43,604 bases of DNA from RGIG8306 sp964566025 (GCA_964566025.1 CAZMHF010000014.1:1-43604), one strand, 5' to 3'. Counted from the stretch's first letter, positions 1 through 7,905 are shown. Program-made: numbers and translations. The notes: a model not told the origin generated them from the letters alone.

Positions 1-97
1 CAGCGAAGCTGCAACAAGGGGTTACCAGCGCATTGTTTCACAATGCGAGTAAGTAACACTGCTATTAGCAGTGTGGATTACGAGTATCCTATTTGAC
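1..97 (+). repeat. Multi-hairpin repeat, copy 1 (cut by window start)
   Basis: These 97 bases are identical to 2114-2210. They contain three clear stem-loops: a short GCAGC-type hairpin at the very start (missing its first bases), an 8-bp stem with a TTC loop, and a 7-bp stem with a TATTA loop. The fuller copy continues about 80 bases further upstream, so this copy probably begins before the window. It ends four bases before the ATG of a broken response-regulator gene. No protein-coding capacity is apparent. Confidence 0.85.
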
Positions 98-101
98 TTC
101 T

Positions 102-218
102 ATGAGAATATTGGTTGTCGAGGACGAGGCGGGTATTCACCTCGCTCTTAAAAAGGCTTTTAGAAAATTGAAATACATTTTTCATAAAGAAAAAGAACAA
201 CAGAGAGTCGGGCGCTAA
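102..218 (+). pseudogene. Truncated response regulator, N-terminal remnant
   Basis: A 38-codon frame begins with MRILVVEDEAG, which matches the start of an OmpR-type receiver domain: first beta strand followed by the acidic pocket residues. It continues to about AFRKLK and then loses resemblance before a TAA stop. A full response regulator is usually about 220-240 residues, and I see no continuation of the receiver or of a DNA-binding domain in any frame before the next gene at 354. No Shine-Dalgarno sequence lies between the upstream repeat and the ATG. It is therefore probably a non-functional fragment left by insertion or deletion. A chance resemblance of about ten residues cannot be fully excluded. 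Confidence 0.5.
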
Positions 219-319
219 GACGCAGAGTGAGATGTTGTTTGTGAGCGTCCTAATTGATTTGTTTAGAAAAACGAAAGGAATTGTTATAAAAAAAATATTT
301 TTTCGAAATGATTTTATGC

Positions 320-325
320 TATAAT
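320..325 (+). promoter_or_regulatory. Promoter -10 box for the 354-1970 gene
   Basis: A perfect TATAAT is preceded by TGC (extended -10), 28 bases upstream of the ATG at 354. The -35 region is only a run of T's near 297-303. The ATG at 324 lies inside this box, so it cannot be the translation start if this promoter is used. Confidence 0.6.
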
Positions 326-353
326 GAATGAGAAACAAACAAAGGAGGTTCTT

Positions 354-1970
354 ATGATTTTAACGATGGCTATTACGGCGGTTGCAGTGACACTTGTCTT
401 TTTAGGAATTGATTGGTTGTTACTTTTACCATGGAGCATTCAATCACCAGGGTTTTTATTTTTTCTTTCGGCTTACATTGTGACGCTTGCACTTTCCGAA
501 CTATTTGCCTACACGGCATATGAAGAAAAAAATAAAAAGCAAGAGATTGTTGGGCAGGCTGAACTTAAACCAGTATGGAGAAATATTTTAATTGGTGTTG
601 GTGTGTTAATTGTTGGCGTTTGGGGAATTGGAATTTTCTCGTCTGTGACGATGTTTAATTCAGAAAAATATGCGAATCTTTTAAATTTCTCAACACAAGA
701 GTTTTCAGAAGTGATTTCTGAGCAAGACAACATATCAGATATTGCAATTATGGATACCGATTCAGCAATTATTATGGGCAAGAGAACGATGGGTACTTTA
801 ACAGATTTGGTTTCACAATATGTGGTAAGTGATTTGTATTCACAAATTTGCTACAAAGGAAAACCAATGAAAGTCGCTACATTAGAGTACGGTGGTTTAA
901 TTAAATATTTTAATAATAAGTCGAGAGGTGTTCCAGGATATGTTATGGTGGATCCAGTTGCTAATAGCGCATCTTATGTATCGCTAGATACTCCGATTCG
1001 CTACACACCATCAGCGGTACTCAAATATGATTTATTGCGACATGTGCGAAAAAGCTATAAAACAGCAATTTTATACGATATGTATTTTGAAATTGATGAT
1101 AACGGACAACCATTTTGGATTTGTCCCGTGATGAAATCTTCCATCGGTTTATTTGGTGGAAAAAAGGTTACAGATGTATTGGTTGTTGATGCTTGTACAG
1201 GCGACATTACAAAGTACGCAATTGAAAACACACCACAATGGATTGATCGTACATACGACGGTGATTTGTTAAGCCAATATTATAATTATTATGGTTTGTA
1301 CCAAGGTGGTTTTATCAATTCTATTTTTGGTAACAAAGGTTGTACGGCAACAACCGATGACTATGGTTACAAAGTGATCAATGATGATGTGTGGATTTAT
1401 ACAGGTATTACAAGTTTATCAAGTGACGAATCCAATATTGGCTTTATTTTAATGAACCAACGAACAGCAGAAAGTATCTATATGCCCGTTGCTGGCGCAG
1501 AAGAGTATTCGGCAATGTCGGCTGGCGAAGGACTTGTTCAGGATTTAGGCTACATTGCCTCATTCCCAAGTTTAATTAATATTGATGGCTTACCTACTTA
1601 TTTGATGTGTCTAAAGGATAGTGGTGGCTTAGTAAAATCCTATGCATTAGTTAATGTTGAGCAATATCAAATCAATGCAATTGGCAAAACACAATCGGAG
1701 GCATTGAAAAACTATCGACGTATATTGGCAGAAGGAAAGGATATTATTGAGGGAGATAGTGAGGCGGTTATAACGATTGACCAAATTATATTTGTTCAAC
1801 AAGAAGACGCAACATTTGTCTACATAAAAGGAATCGATGGAATGTGTTTGCGAGCAAACTTTGCTGACAATGAAGCCATTATTCTATTAAATGAGGGTGA
1901 CGAAATCCGAGTATCCTATATTGAACAAGAATCGTTGATTCATTTGATGACAAGTTTTGAAGTGAAATAG
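354..1970 (+). CDS. Membrane-anchored protein of unknown function
   Basis: I do not recognise this family. From the chosen start it has 538 residues. Three hydrophobic segments occupy roughly residues 1-22, 28-55 and 75-100; the rest, about 430 residues, is soluble and probably outside the cell. The ectodomain is rich in Tyr, Asp and Gly and holds no catalytic motif I can name. The start is ATG 354 because AAAGGAGGT lies 6 bases upstream; the in-frame ATG at 324 overlaps the -10 box. The gene appears monocistronic, with its own promoter upstream and a SOS-type promoter for dinB directly downstream. The topology and lack of enzyme motifs would fit an envelope or sensory protein, but that is a guess. 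Confidence 0.8.
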   Translation: MILTMAITAVAVTLVFLGIDWLLLLPWSIQSPGFLFFLSAYIVTLALSELFAYTAYEEKNKKQEIVGQAELKPVWRNILIGVGVLIVGVWGIGIFSSVTMFNSEKYANLLNFSTQEFSEVISEQDNISDIAIMDTDSAIIMGKRTMGTLTDLVSQYVVSDLYSQICYKGKPMKVATLEYGGLIKYFNNKSRGVPGYVMVDPVANSASYVSLDTPIRYTPSAVLKYDLLRHVRKSYKTAILYDMYFEIDDNGQPFWICPVMKSSIGLFGGKKVTDVLVVDACTGDITKYAIENTPQWIDRTYDGDLLSQYYNYYGLYQGGFINSIFGNKGCTATTDDYGYKVINDDVWIYTGITSLSSDESNIGFILMNQRTAESIYMPVAGAEEYSAMSAGEGLVQDLGYIASFPSLINIDGLPTYLMCLKDSGGLVKSYALVNVEQYQINAIGKTQSEALKNYRRILAEGKDIIEGDSEAVITIDQIIFVQQEDATFVYIKGIDGMCLRANFADNEAIILLNEGDEIRVSYIEQESLIHLMTSFEVK

Positions 1971-1995
1971 TAAAAAAATAAAAAAGAAATGCTGG

Positions 1996-2024
1996 TTTAC
2001 GTTCGAACGAATGTTTGCTATAAT
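1996..2024 (+). promoter_or_regulatory. dinB promoter
   Basis: The -35 box TTTACG (1996-2001) and -10 box TATAAT (2019-2024) are separated by 17 bases, with TGC directly before the -10. Transcription should begin near 2031, exactly where the multi-hairpin element begins, giving dinB a leader of about 200 nt. Confidence 0.75.
2004..2017 (+). promoter_or_regulatory. LexA (SOS) box in the dinB promoter
   Basis: CGAACGAATGTTTG matches the Gram-positive LexA/DinR consensus CGAACRNRYGTTYC at 13 of 14 positions; only the last base differs. It fills the spacer between the -35 and -10 boxes, the classic place for repression. The gene controlled, a Y-family polymerase, is a standard SOS target. Confidence 0.75.
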
Positions 2025-2030
2025 GTAACC

Positions 2031-2210
2031 TTGCTAAAGATGTCCTCACTTCTAAGCAAAGCGAAAGTGGGGACATCTTTGTATCAGTAGGTGTTCAAGC
2101 ACCTACTGATATGCAGCGAAGCTGCAACAAGGGGTTACCAGCGCATTGTTTCACAATGCGAGTAAGTAACACTGCTATTAGCAGTGTGGATTACGAGTAT
2201 CCTATTTGAC
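2031..2210 (+). repeat. Multi-hairpin repeat, copy 2; 5' leader of dinB
   Basis: Five strong stem-loops follow one another: 2036-2051 with 2065-2080 (16 bp, one G-U), 2083-2093 with 2100-2110 (11 bp perfect), 2112-2117 with 2121-2126 (6 bp), 2142-2149 with 2153-2160 (8 bp) and 2169-2175 with 2181-2187 (7 bp). GTTAC at 2134 can also pair with GTAAC at 2166, enclosing the fourth hairpin. The last 97 bases are identical to 1-97. The element fills the space between the dinB transcription start and its ribosome binding site. It is either a mobile non-coding repeat or a structured regulatory RNA; I know no named family that it fits. Confidence 0.8.
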
Positions 2211-2229
2211 GAGAACAGGAGGAGATCTT

Positions 2230-3480
2230 ATGCAAAATCAATCAAAGCTGATTTTTCATATTGACGTAAATTCAGCATTTCTTTCTTGGGAAGCCGTTTA
2301 TCGAAAAGAGGTATTGGGAGAGGTAGATGATCTAAGAGACATACCATCGGCAATTGGTGGCGATCAAAGCAAGCGTCATGGTATTATTTTAGCAAAATCA
2401 ACAGCTGCTAAACAATACGGTATTAAGACAGGAGAAAGTATTCATGAGGCACTTAAAAAGTGCCCAACGCTAATGGTTGTTCCAGCTCGCATGGATATTT
2501 ATCAAGACTATTCAAAAAAGTTTATAAAATTACTAGAAAGCTTTACACCAGATGTAGAACAATACTCGGTTGATGAGGCTTTTTGTGATATGAGTGGATT
2601 TGAACAACTATATGGAAAGCCGATTGATATCGGCTATATGATTAAAGACGCCATTAAACAACAATTAGGCTTCACAGTCAATGTAGGGATTTCCTCTAAT
2701 CGATTGTTGGCGAAGATGGCATCTGATTTCGAAAAGCCCGATTCGGTGAATACATTATTTCAAGAAGAAGTACCAGAGAAAATGTGGCCACTTCCTGTGA
2801 GAGATTTATTTTTTGTGGGACGAAAAACAGCACAAAAGTTAAATAGTCTTGCGATTTACACCATTGGCGACTTAGCAAAAACCGACGTGGCGATTTTGCG
2901 CGCTCATTTAAAAAAACACGGTGATGTGATTCATGATTTTGCCAATGGAATTGATTCTTCTGATATCGAAAAAGAAGAAGTATCTAATAAAAGCTATGGA
3001 AATGGCATGACCGTTTCTTTTGATATTACAAGCAAAGATATGGCGAAGAAACATTTGTTGCTCCTTAGCGAAACCGTTGCAGGAAGGCTTCGTAAAGATG
3101 AAAAAAGCGCCAGTGTTATTAGTGTGACAATTTGTTATTTTGATTTTACAAAAGAGGCTCATCAAAAAACGGGATTTCCGCCAACGAATGTAACAAAAGA
3201 AATCGCTAACATTGCCTATCAATTATTCGAAGAAGTGTGGAATCAATCGCCAATTCGTGCTTTGCGAGTTTGTGCTTCAAAGATTGTTGATGAACAAGAA
3301 TATAGACAAATTAGCTTGTTTGATGTTGAAAAACACGATAACCATGAAAAATTAAAAAAAGCAGATAAGGCATTTGATGAAATTCAAAAACGCTTCGGTA
3401 AAGATGCCATCAAACGGGCGGGGTTATTTGTTGATGAATTGACACAAGAAAAAGATATACAAGAAGATGGTCAAATTTGA
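2230..3480 (+). CDS. dinB: Y-family translesion DNA polymerase (Pol IV)
   Basis: Error-prone polymerase that copies past damaged template bases. At 416 residues it is a typical full-length DinB. Visible motifs are the palm aspartate in HIDVNSAF (D12), the catalytic pair in YSVDEAF (D115, E116), and the SSNRLLAKMASDFEKP segment around residues 155-170. A QISLF sequence at residues 360-364 matches the beta-clamp binding peptide that ties these enzymes to the replisome. ATG 2230 is chosen because AGGAGGA lies 6 bases upstream; an upstream in-frame start would fall inside the repeat. A LexA box in the promoter indicates SOS induction. The leader is an unusual 200-nt hairpin array. The closest alternative name is the UvrX/PolY2 type of the same family. 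Confidence 0.93.
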   Translation: MQNQSKLIFHIDVNSAFLSWEAVYRKEVLGEVDDLRDIPSAIGGDQSKRHGIILAKSTAAKQYGIKTGESIHEALKKCPTLMVVPARMDIYQDYSKKFIKLLESFTPDVEQYSVDEAFCDMSGFEQLYGKPIDIGYMIKDAIKQQLGFTVNVGISSNRLLAKMASDFEKPDSVNTLFQEEVPEKMWPLPVRDLFFVGRKTAQKLNSLAIYTIGDLAKTDVAILRAHLKKHGDVIHDFANGIDSSDIEKEEVSNKSYGNGMTVSFDITSKDMAKKHLLLLSETVAGRLRKDEKSASVISVTICYFDFTKEAHQKTGFPPTNVTKEIANIAYQLFEEVWNQSPIRALRVCASKIVDEQEYRQISLFDVEKHDNHEKLKKADKAFDEIQKRFGKDAIKRAGLFVDELTQEKDIQEDGQI

Positions 3481-3502
3481 GAAGTGTTCGTGTATAAAAA
3501 AC

Positions 3503-3531
3503 TTTACTAGCGCTATGAAATGTGCTACAAT
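3503..3531 (+). promoter_or_regulatory. xylB promoter
   Basis: TTTACT (3503-3508), a 17-base spacer and TACAAT (3526-3531) with a TGC extension, 32 bases upstream of the xylB start. No terminator is visible between dinB and this promoter. Confidence 0.6.
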
Positions 3532-3563
3532 CGACTAAAAATCGAAAGGATTAGGAGAATGTT

Positions 3564-5033
3564 ATGTTATACATTGGTATTGATTTAGGAACGTCAGCAG
3601 TGAAATTGTTGCTTATGGATGAAAAAGGGACAATTAAGAACATTGTCTCAAGAGAATATCCGATTTATTTTCCACAAACAGGATGGTCAGAGCAAAATCC
3701 AGTTGATTGGTATCGTGAGAGTATGGAAGGTATCAAGGAATTAGTTAAGGACGCAAATAAAGATGAAGTAGCTGGCATTAGCTTTGGCGGTCAAATGCAC
3801 GGTCTTGTCATTTTAGATAAAGATGATGAAGTGATTCGTCCAGCGCTATTATGGAATGATGGTCGTACTTGGGAAGAGTGTGATTATTTAAATAACGTTA
3901 TTGGAAAAGATAAATTATCACAATACACAGCAAATATTTCTTTTACAGGATTTACGGCACCAAAAGTATTGTGGGTAAAAAATAAGGAGCCTGAGAATTT
4001 TGCACGCATTGAAAAAATCATGCTACCAAAAGATTATTTAGCTTATAAGCTTTCAGGTGTTCATTGCACAGATGTATCGGATGCATCAGGCATGCTTTTA
4101 TTTGATGTAAAAAACAAGACTTGGTCAAAGGAAATGCTTGAAATTTGTGGTGTTCGTGAATCACAAATGGCACAAATCTTTGAAAGCTATGAAGCAGTAG
4201 GCACATTAAGAAGTGAAATTGCTTCGGAATTAGGACTAAAAGATACCGTAAAAATCGTTGCTGGCGCGGGTGACAATGCAGCGGCAGCTGTTGGAACAGG
4301 TACAGTTGGTGATGGAAAGTGCAATATTTCACTTGGAACAAGCGGAACCATTTTTATAGCTAGTAAAAAGTTTGGAGTGGATGAGAATAATGCTCTTCAT
4401 GCCTTTGCACACGCAGATGGAAATTATCATTTAATGGGATGCATGCTTAGTGCTGCTTCTTGTAACAAATGGTGGATGGATGAAATTTTGCAAACAAAGG
4501 ACTATGCAAAAGAGCAAGAGGCAATTGTGAAATTGGGCGAGAATTCGGTGTTTTACCTTCCGTATTTGATGGGTGAGCGCTCTCCTCATAACGATCCAAA
4601 TGCTCGTGCAACATTTATTGGCATGTCGATGGATACGACGCGTGCAGATATGATTCAAGCGGTGCTAGAAGGGGTTGCCTTTGCGCTTCGTGATTCATTA
4701 GAAGTGGCACGTTCTTTAAATATTCCGATTGAGCGCACAAAAATTTGTGGTGGTGGAGCAAAGAGTCCTTTGTGGAAAAAAATCATTGCAAATGTATTAA
4801 ATTTAAAAGTAGATGTTATTGAATCAGAAGAAGGACCAGCTTATGGTGGCGCGATGCTTGCCGCAGTTGCTTGTGGTGAGTTTGCAAGCGTAGAAGCTGC
4901 TGCCGATCAATTGGTTAAGGTTGTGGATACCGTTGAGCCAGACGCACAATTGGTAGAAGCATATGAAAAACAATATCAGAAATTCAAAAAAATATATCCA
5001 GCAGTAAAGGGATTATTTCCGGAACTAGCATAG
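3564..5033 (+). CDS. xylB: Xylulokinase (FGGY family)
   Basis: Phosphorylates D-xylulose with ATP to xylulose 5-phosphate, which enters the pentose phosphate pathway. The 489-residue protein has the full FGGY-kinase layout: phosphate loop GIDLGTSAVK at residues 5-14, substrate-contact GGQMHG at 75-80, the catalytic aspartate in GAGDNAA (D237), and the C-terminal GGGAKSPLW adenosine-binding segment. The short sugar-binding motif MHG is typical of xylulokinases rather than glycerol or gluconate kinases. AGGAG precedes the ATG. nfnA follows after 16 bases, so the two are probably co-transcribed. No xylose isomerase, transporter or regulator is nearby, so an in vivo pentose substrate other than xylulose remains possible. 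Confidence 0.9.
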   Translation: MLYIGIDLGTSAVKLLLMDEKGTIKNIVSREYPIYFPQTGWSEQNPVDWYRESMEGIKELVKDANKDEVAGISFGGQMHGLVILDKDDEVIRPALLWNDGRTWEECDYLNNVIGKDKLSQYTANISFTGFTAPKVLWVKNKEPENFARIEKIMLPKDYLAYKLSGVHCTDVSDASGMLLFDVKNKTWSKEMLEICGVRESQMAQIFESYEAVGTLRSEIASELGLKDTVKIVAGAGDNAAAAVGTGTVGDGKCNISLGTSGTIFIASKKFGVDENNALHAFAHADGNYHLMGCMLSAASCNKWWMDEILQTKDYAKEQEAIVKLGENSVFYLPYLMGERSPHNDPNARATFIGMSMDTTRADMIQAVLEGVAFALRDSLEVARSLNIPIERTKICGGGAKSPLWKKIIANVLNLKVDVIESEEGPAYGGAMLAAVACGEFASVEAAADQLVKVVDTVEPDAQLVEAYEKQYQKFKKIYPAVKGLFPELA

Positions 5034-5049
5034 TAAGGATGGAAAACAC

Positions 5050-5925
5050 ATGTATAAAGTCATCAAGAAAAAAGTACTAAGCGAAAAAATATTTCTTATG
5101 GAAGTTGAAGCCCCACGCAGTGCAAAGCATTGCGAACCGGGGCAATTTGTGATTGCTATCATTGACGAAAAAGGAGAGAGAATTCCCTTAACAATTTGTG
5201 ATTATGATCGCGAAAAAGGCACGATTACCATTGTTTATCAAGCAATTGGAGCTTCTACAGAGCGGATGGGGAAACTAGAAGAAGGCGACTCATTTAGAGA
5301 TTTTGTTGGGCCTTTAGGAAATCCGTCCGAACTGATTAGTGAAAATCTTGATGAATTGAAAAACAAGAAAATTTTATTCGTAGCAGGTGGTGTTGGCACA
5401 GCGCCAGTATATCCTCAGGTCAAATGGCTTTATGAGCGTGGAATTAAAGCAGATGTTATTGTTGGCGCTAGAAATAAGGATTTGGTTATATTCGAGGAAG
5501 AGCTAAAAGCTTGTTCGAATCGCGTAATGATAACCACTGACGATGGAAGCTATGGAAAAAAAGGACTTGTAACGGATGCAATTAAGGAATTAGTGGAACA
5601 AGGAAATTCCTACGATTTATGCGTTGCAATTGGTCCCATTATTATGATGAAATTCGTTGCGTTATTGACGCAAGAACTATCTATTCCAACGATTGTTAGT
5701 ATGAATCCTATTATGGTTGATGGTACAGGCATGTGTGGTGCTTGTCGTTTACGTGTAGGTGATGAAATAAAATTTGCATGTGTAGATGGCCCAGAATTTG
5801 ATGGACATCTTGTGGATTTTGATGAATCGATGAAAAGACAACGATTATATAAGAGTGAAGAGGGAAGAGCCTATCTTCGCTTGCAAGAAGGTGATTCGCA
5901 TCATGGTGGATGTGGAAATTGCTAA
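5050..5925 (+). CDS. nfnA: NADH-dependent ferredoxin:NADP+ oxidoreductase, small subunit
   Basis: Small FAD/[2Fe-2S] subunit of the cytosolic NfnAB complex, which couples NADPH, NAD+ and reduced ferredoxin by electron bifurcation. The 291 residues show a ferredoxin-reductase-like FAD barrel (1-100), the nucleotide-binding VAGGVGTAP at 111-119, and C-terminal cluster ligands C229, C232 and C244 in GTGMCGACRL and FACVDGP. The order and spacing match NfnA/SudB and dihydroorotate dehydrogenase electron-transfer subunits (PyrK). Adjacency to a GltA/NfnB-type subunit, with no pyrD nearby, argues for NfnA. A histidine- and cysteine-rich tail (HHGGCGNC) is noteworthy. Confidence 0.88.
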   Translation: MYKVIKKKVLSEKIFLMEVEAPRSAKHCEPGQFVIAIIDEKGERIPLTICDYDREKGTITIVYQAIGASTERMGKLEEGDSFRDFVGPLGNPSELISENLDELKNKKILFVAGGVGTAPVYPQVKWLYERGIKADVIVGARNKDLVIFEEELKACSNRVMITTDDGSYGKKGLVTDAIKELVEQGNSYDLCVAIGPIIMMKFVALLTQELSIPTIVSMNPIMVDGTGMCGACRLRVGDEIKFACVDGPEFDGHLVDFDESMKRQRLYKSEEGRAYLRLQEGDSHHGGCGNC

Positions 5926-5964
5926 GGGTTATACAAAAGAAATACGTTTTAGGAGGGATGCAAG

Positions 5965-7350
5965 ATGGATATGTTAAAAAAAGTGCCCGTAAGAGAACAA
6001 GAAGGAGCAATTCGCGCTAAGAATTTCGACGAGGTTTGCTTTGGATATAATCAGGATGAGGCACAAAAAGAAGCATCCCGTTGTTTGAATTGTAAAAATG
6101 CAAAATGTATTGAGGGGTGTCCTGTATCGATTAATATTCCTGCTTTTATCAAGGAAGTGGAAGCAAATCATATCGAAAAAGCATATCAAGTGATTTCGGA
6201 ATCATCAACATTGCCAGCAATCTGTGGACGCGTGTGCCCTCAAGAATCACAATGTGAAGGCAAATGTATACGTGGAATAAAAGGAGAAGCTGTTTCAATC
6301 GGGAAACTTGAACGCTTTGTTGCTGATTATGCGCGTGAACAAGGCATCCAGCCATCTGTCGATTGTGAAATGAAAAATCAAAAAGTAGCGATTATTGGTT
6401 CTGGGCCTGCGGGACTTACATGTGCTGGAGAATTGGCGAAAAAGGGATATGATGTAACCATTTTTGAAGCACTTCATGAAGCGGGTGGTGTATTGACATA
6501 CGGAATTCCAGAATTTCGTCTCCCTAAGGAAAGCGTTGTTCGCCCTGAAATTGAAAATATTATTAATCTTGGTGTTAAAATCGAATGCAATGTTGTTATC
6601 GGAAAATCTCTCACAATCGATCAACTGATGGAAGAGGAAGGGTTCGATGCAGTATTTATTGGTTCAGGAGCAGGACTTCCTAAATTTGTTGGTATTCCTG
6701 GAGAAAATGCAAATGGTGTATTTTCTGCAAACGAATATCTTACAAGAAACAATCTTATGAAAGCGTTTTTAGATGACTATGATACGCCAATTAGAAAAGG
6801 TAAAAATGTCATTGTCGTTGGTGGTGGAAATGTCGCAATGGATGCGGCACGAACAGCACTTCGTTTAGGTGCTTCTACTCATATTGTATATCGTAGAAGT
6901 GAAGAGGAATTACCTGCAAGAACAGAAGAAGTACATCATGCAAAGGAAGAAGGCATTATTTTCGATTTGTTGACAAGTCCAGTAGAGGTACTTTTTGATG
7001 AAGAAGGATGGGTAAAAGGTCTTCGTTGTACGAAGATGGAGCTTGGTAAGCCAGATGAATCAGGAAGAAGAAGTCCTGTAGAAATTAAAGGATCTGACTT
7101 TGTGATTGAAGCAGATACGATTATTATGGCACTTGGTACATCACCAAATCCTTTGATCGCTTCCACAACAAAGGGACTTGATATTAATAAAAGACAATGT
7201 ATTGTTGCTGATGAAGAAACGGGCATGACTTCTAAAAAAGGTGTATTTGCTGGTGGTGATATTGTAATTGGTGCAGCAACCGTTATATTAGCGATGGGGG
7301 CTGGAAAAAAAGCCGCTGCTGGTATTGACGAATATCTTATAACACTATGA
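5965..7350 (+). CDS. nfnB: NADH-dependent ferredoxin:NADP+ oxidoreductase, large subunit (GltA-like)
   Basis: Large subunit of NfnAB, carrying the bifurcating FAD, the NADPH site and two [4Fe-4S] clusters. At 461 residues it has N-terminal cysteines C40, C43, C48, C52 and C87, C91, C97, C101 for the clusters, the FAD-binding GSGPAG near residue 145, and a second Rossmann motif VGGGNVAMD near 286. Glutamate synthase small subunits share this fold, but the partner gene upstream is nfnA and no large glutamate synthase gene is present. AGGAGGG lies 7 bases before the ATG. Its last four bases (ATGA) overlap the start of rlmH, implying translational coupling. Confidence 0.88.
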   Translation: MDMLKKVPVREQEGAIRAKNFDEVCFGYNQDEAQKEASRCLNCKNAKCIEGCPVSINIPAFIKEVEANHIEKAYQVISESSTLPAICGRVCPQESQCEGKCIRGIKGEAVSIGKLERFVADYAREQGIQPSVDCEMKNQKVAIIGSGPAGLTCAGELAKKGYDVTIFEALHEAGGVLTYGIPEFRLPKESVVRPEIENIINLGVKIECNVVIGKSLTIDQLMEEEGFDAVFIGSGAGLPKFVGIPGENANGVFSANEYLTRNNLMKAFLDDYDTPIRKGKNVIVVGGGNVAMDAARTALRLGASTHIVYRRSEEELPARTEEVHHAKEEGIIFDLLTSPVEVLFDEEGWVKGLRCTKMELGKPDESGRRSPVEIKGSDFVIEADTIIMALGTSPNPLIASTTKGLDINKRQCIVADEETGMTSKKGVFAGGDIVIGAATVILAMGAGKKAAAGIDEYLITL

Positions 7351-7826
7351 AAATAACAATTTTATGTGTGGGAAAAATAAAAGAAGCATATTGGGAAATG
7401 GCAATAAAAGAATATGCAAAACGCCTAAGCCGTTATTGTAAGCTAGATATTGTAGAAGTTGCTGATGAAAAAACACCAGATGGCGCTGGTGAATTGATTG
7501 AAGAGAAAATTAAACAAATAGAAGCAGAGAGATTGTTTGATAAAATGCCCGAAAATGCTTATAAAATCGCCTTAACAATTGAAGGTGTGCCACTTGATTC
7601 GGTTGCGTTGTCCAAAAAAATCAACACAATTGGCGTAAATGGAAAATCACATATTGTTTTTATTATTGGAGGATCGTTAGGTCTTTCGTCTCAAATTATT
7701 GCAAAGGTTGATTATCAATTAAGCTTTTCGAAAATGACGTTTCCACATCAGATGGTACGTTGTATTTTACTTGAACAAATTTATCGCTCCTATCGAATTT
7801 TAAATCACGAACCTTATCACAAATAG
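7347..7826 (+). CDS. rlmH: 23S rRNA pseudouridine-1915 N3-methyltransferase
   Basis: Methylates pseudouridine 1915 in helix 69 of 23S rRNA in assembled 70S ribosomes, using S-adenosylmethionine. The 159 residues match the SPOUT-class RlmH: N-terminal MKITILCVGKIKE, a central IIGGSLGLS loop that binds SAM in the C-terminal knot, and the terminal FPHQMVRCILLEQIYRSYRI followed by NHEPYHK. The start overlaps the nfnB stop by four bases. Family length is usually 155-160 residues, so the gene is complete. Confidence 0.96.
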   Translation: MKITILCVGKIKEAYWEMAIKEYAKRLSRYCKLDIVEVADEKTPDGAGELIEEKIKQIEAERLFDKMPENAYKIALTIEGVPLDSVALSKKINTIGVNGKSHIVFIIGGSLGLSSQIIAKVDYQLSFSKMTFPHQMVRCILLEQIYRSYRILNHEPYHK

Positions 7827-7833
7827 CATACTT

Positions 7834-7890
7834 TTGCTAAAGATGGTCATTCTATGCATGCGGTGCAGGTTTATGAATATCCTAATTGAC
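7834..7890 (+). repeat. Possible degenerate or shortened relative of the multi-hairpin repeat
   Basis: Both ends resemble the 2031-2210 element: TTGCTAAAGATG at 7834-7845 is identical to its first 12 bases, and GAATATCCTAATTGAC at 7875-7890 matches its last 16 bases at 14 positions. The hairpin core is missing. Like the full copies, it ends just before a ribosome binding site and gene start. The match is short enough that chance is possible. Confidence 0.35.
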
Positions 7891-7905
7891 TTAGAGGTGT
7901 TAAAC

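Noticed and set aside
2031..2210. CRISPR array or integron attC site
   Set aside because: The hairpins differ from one another and there are no repeat-spacer units, no cas genes, no integrase and no attC core sites.
3564..5033. Possible glycerol kinase paralogue of glpK
   Set aside because: Both are FGGY kinases, but the substrate motif GGQMHG marks the 3564 gene as a xylulokinase.
7873..7905. Alternative start giving an N-terminal MNILIDLEV, similar to the response-regulator start at 102
   Set aside because: No ribosome binding site precedes it, while AGAGGTG precedes ATG 7906; the resemblance to MRILVVEDE is probably chance.
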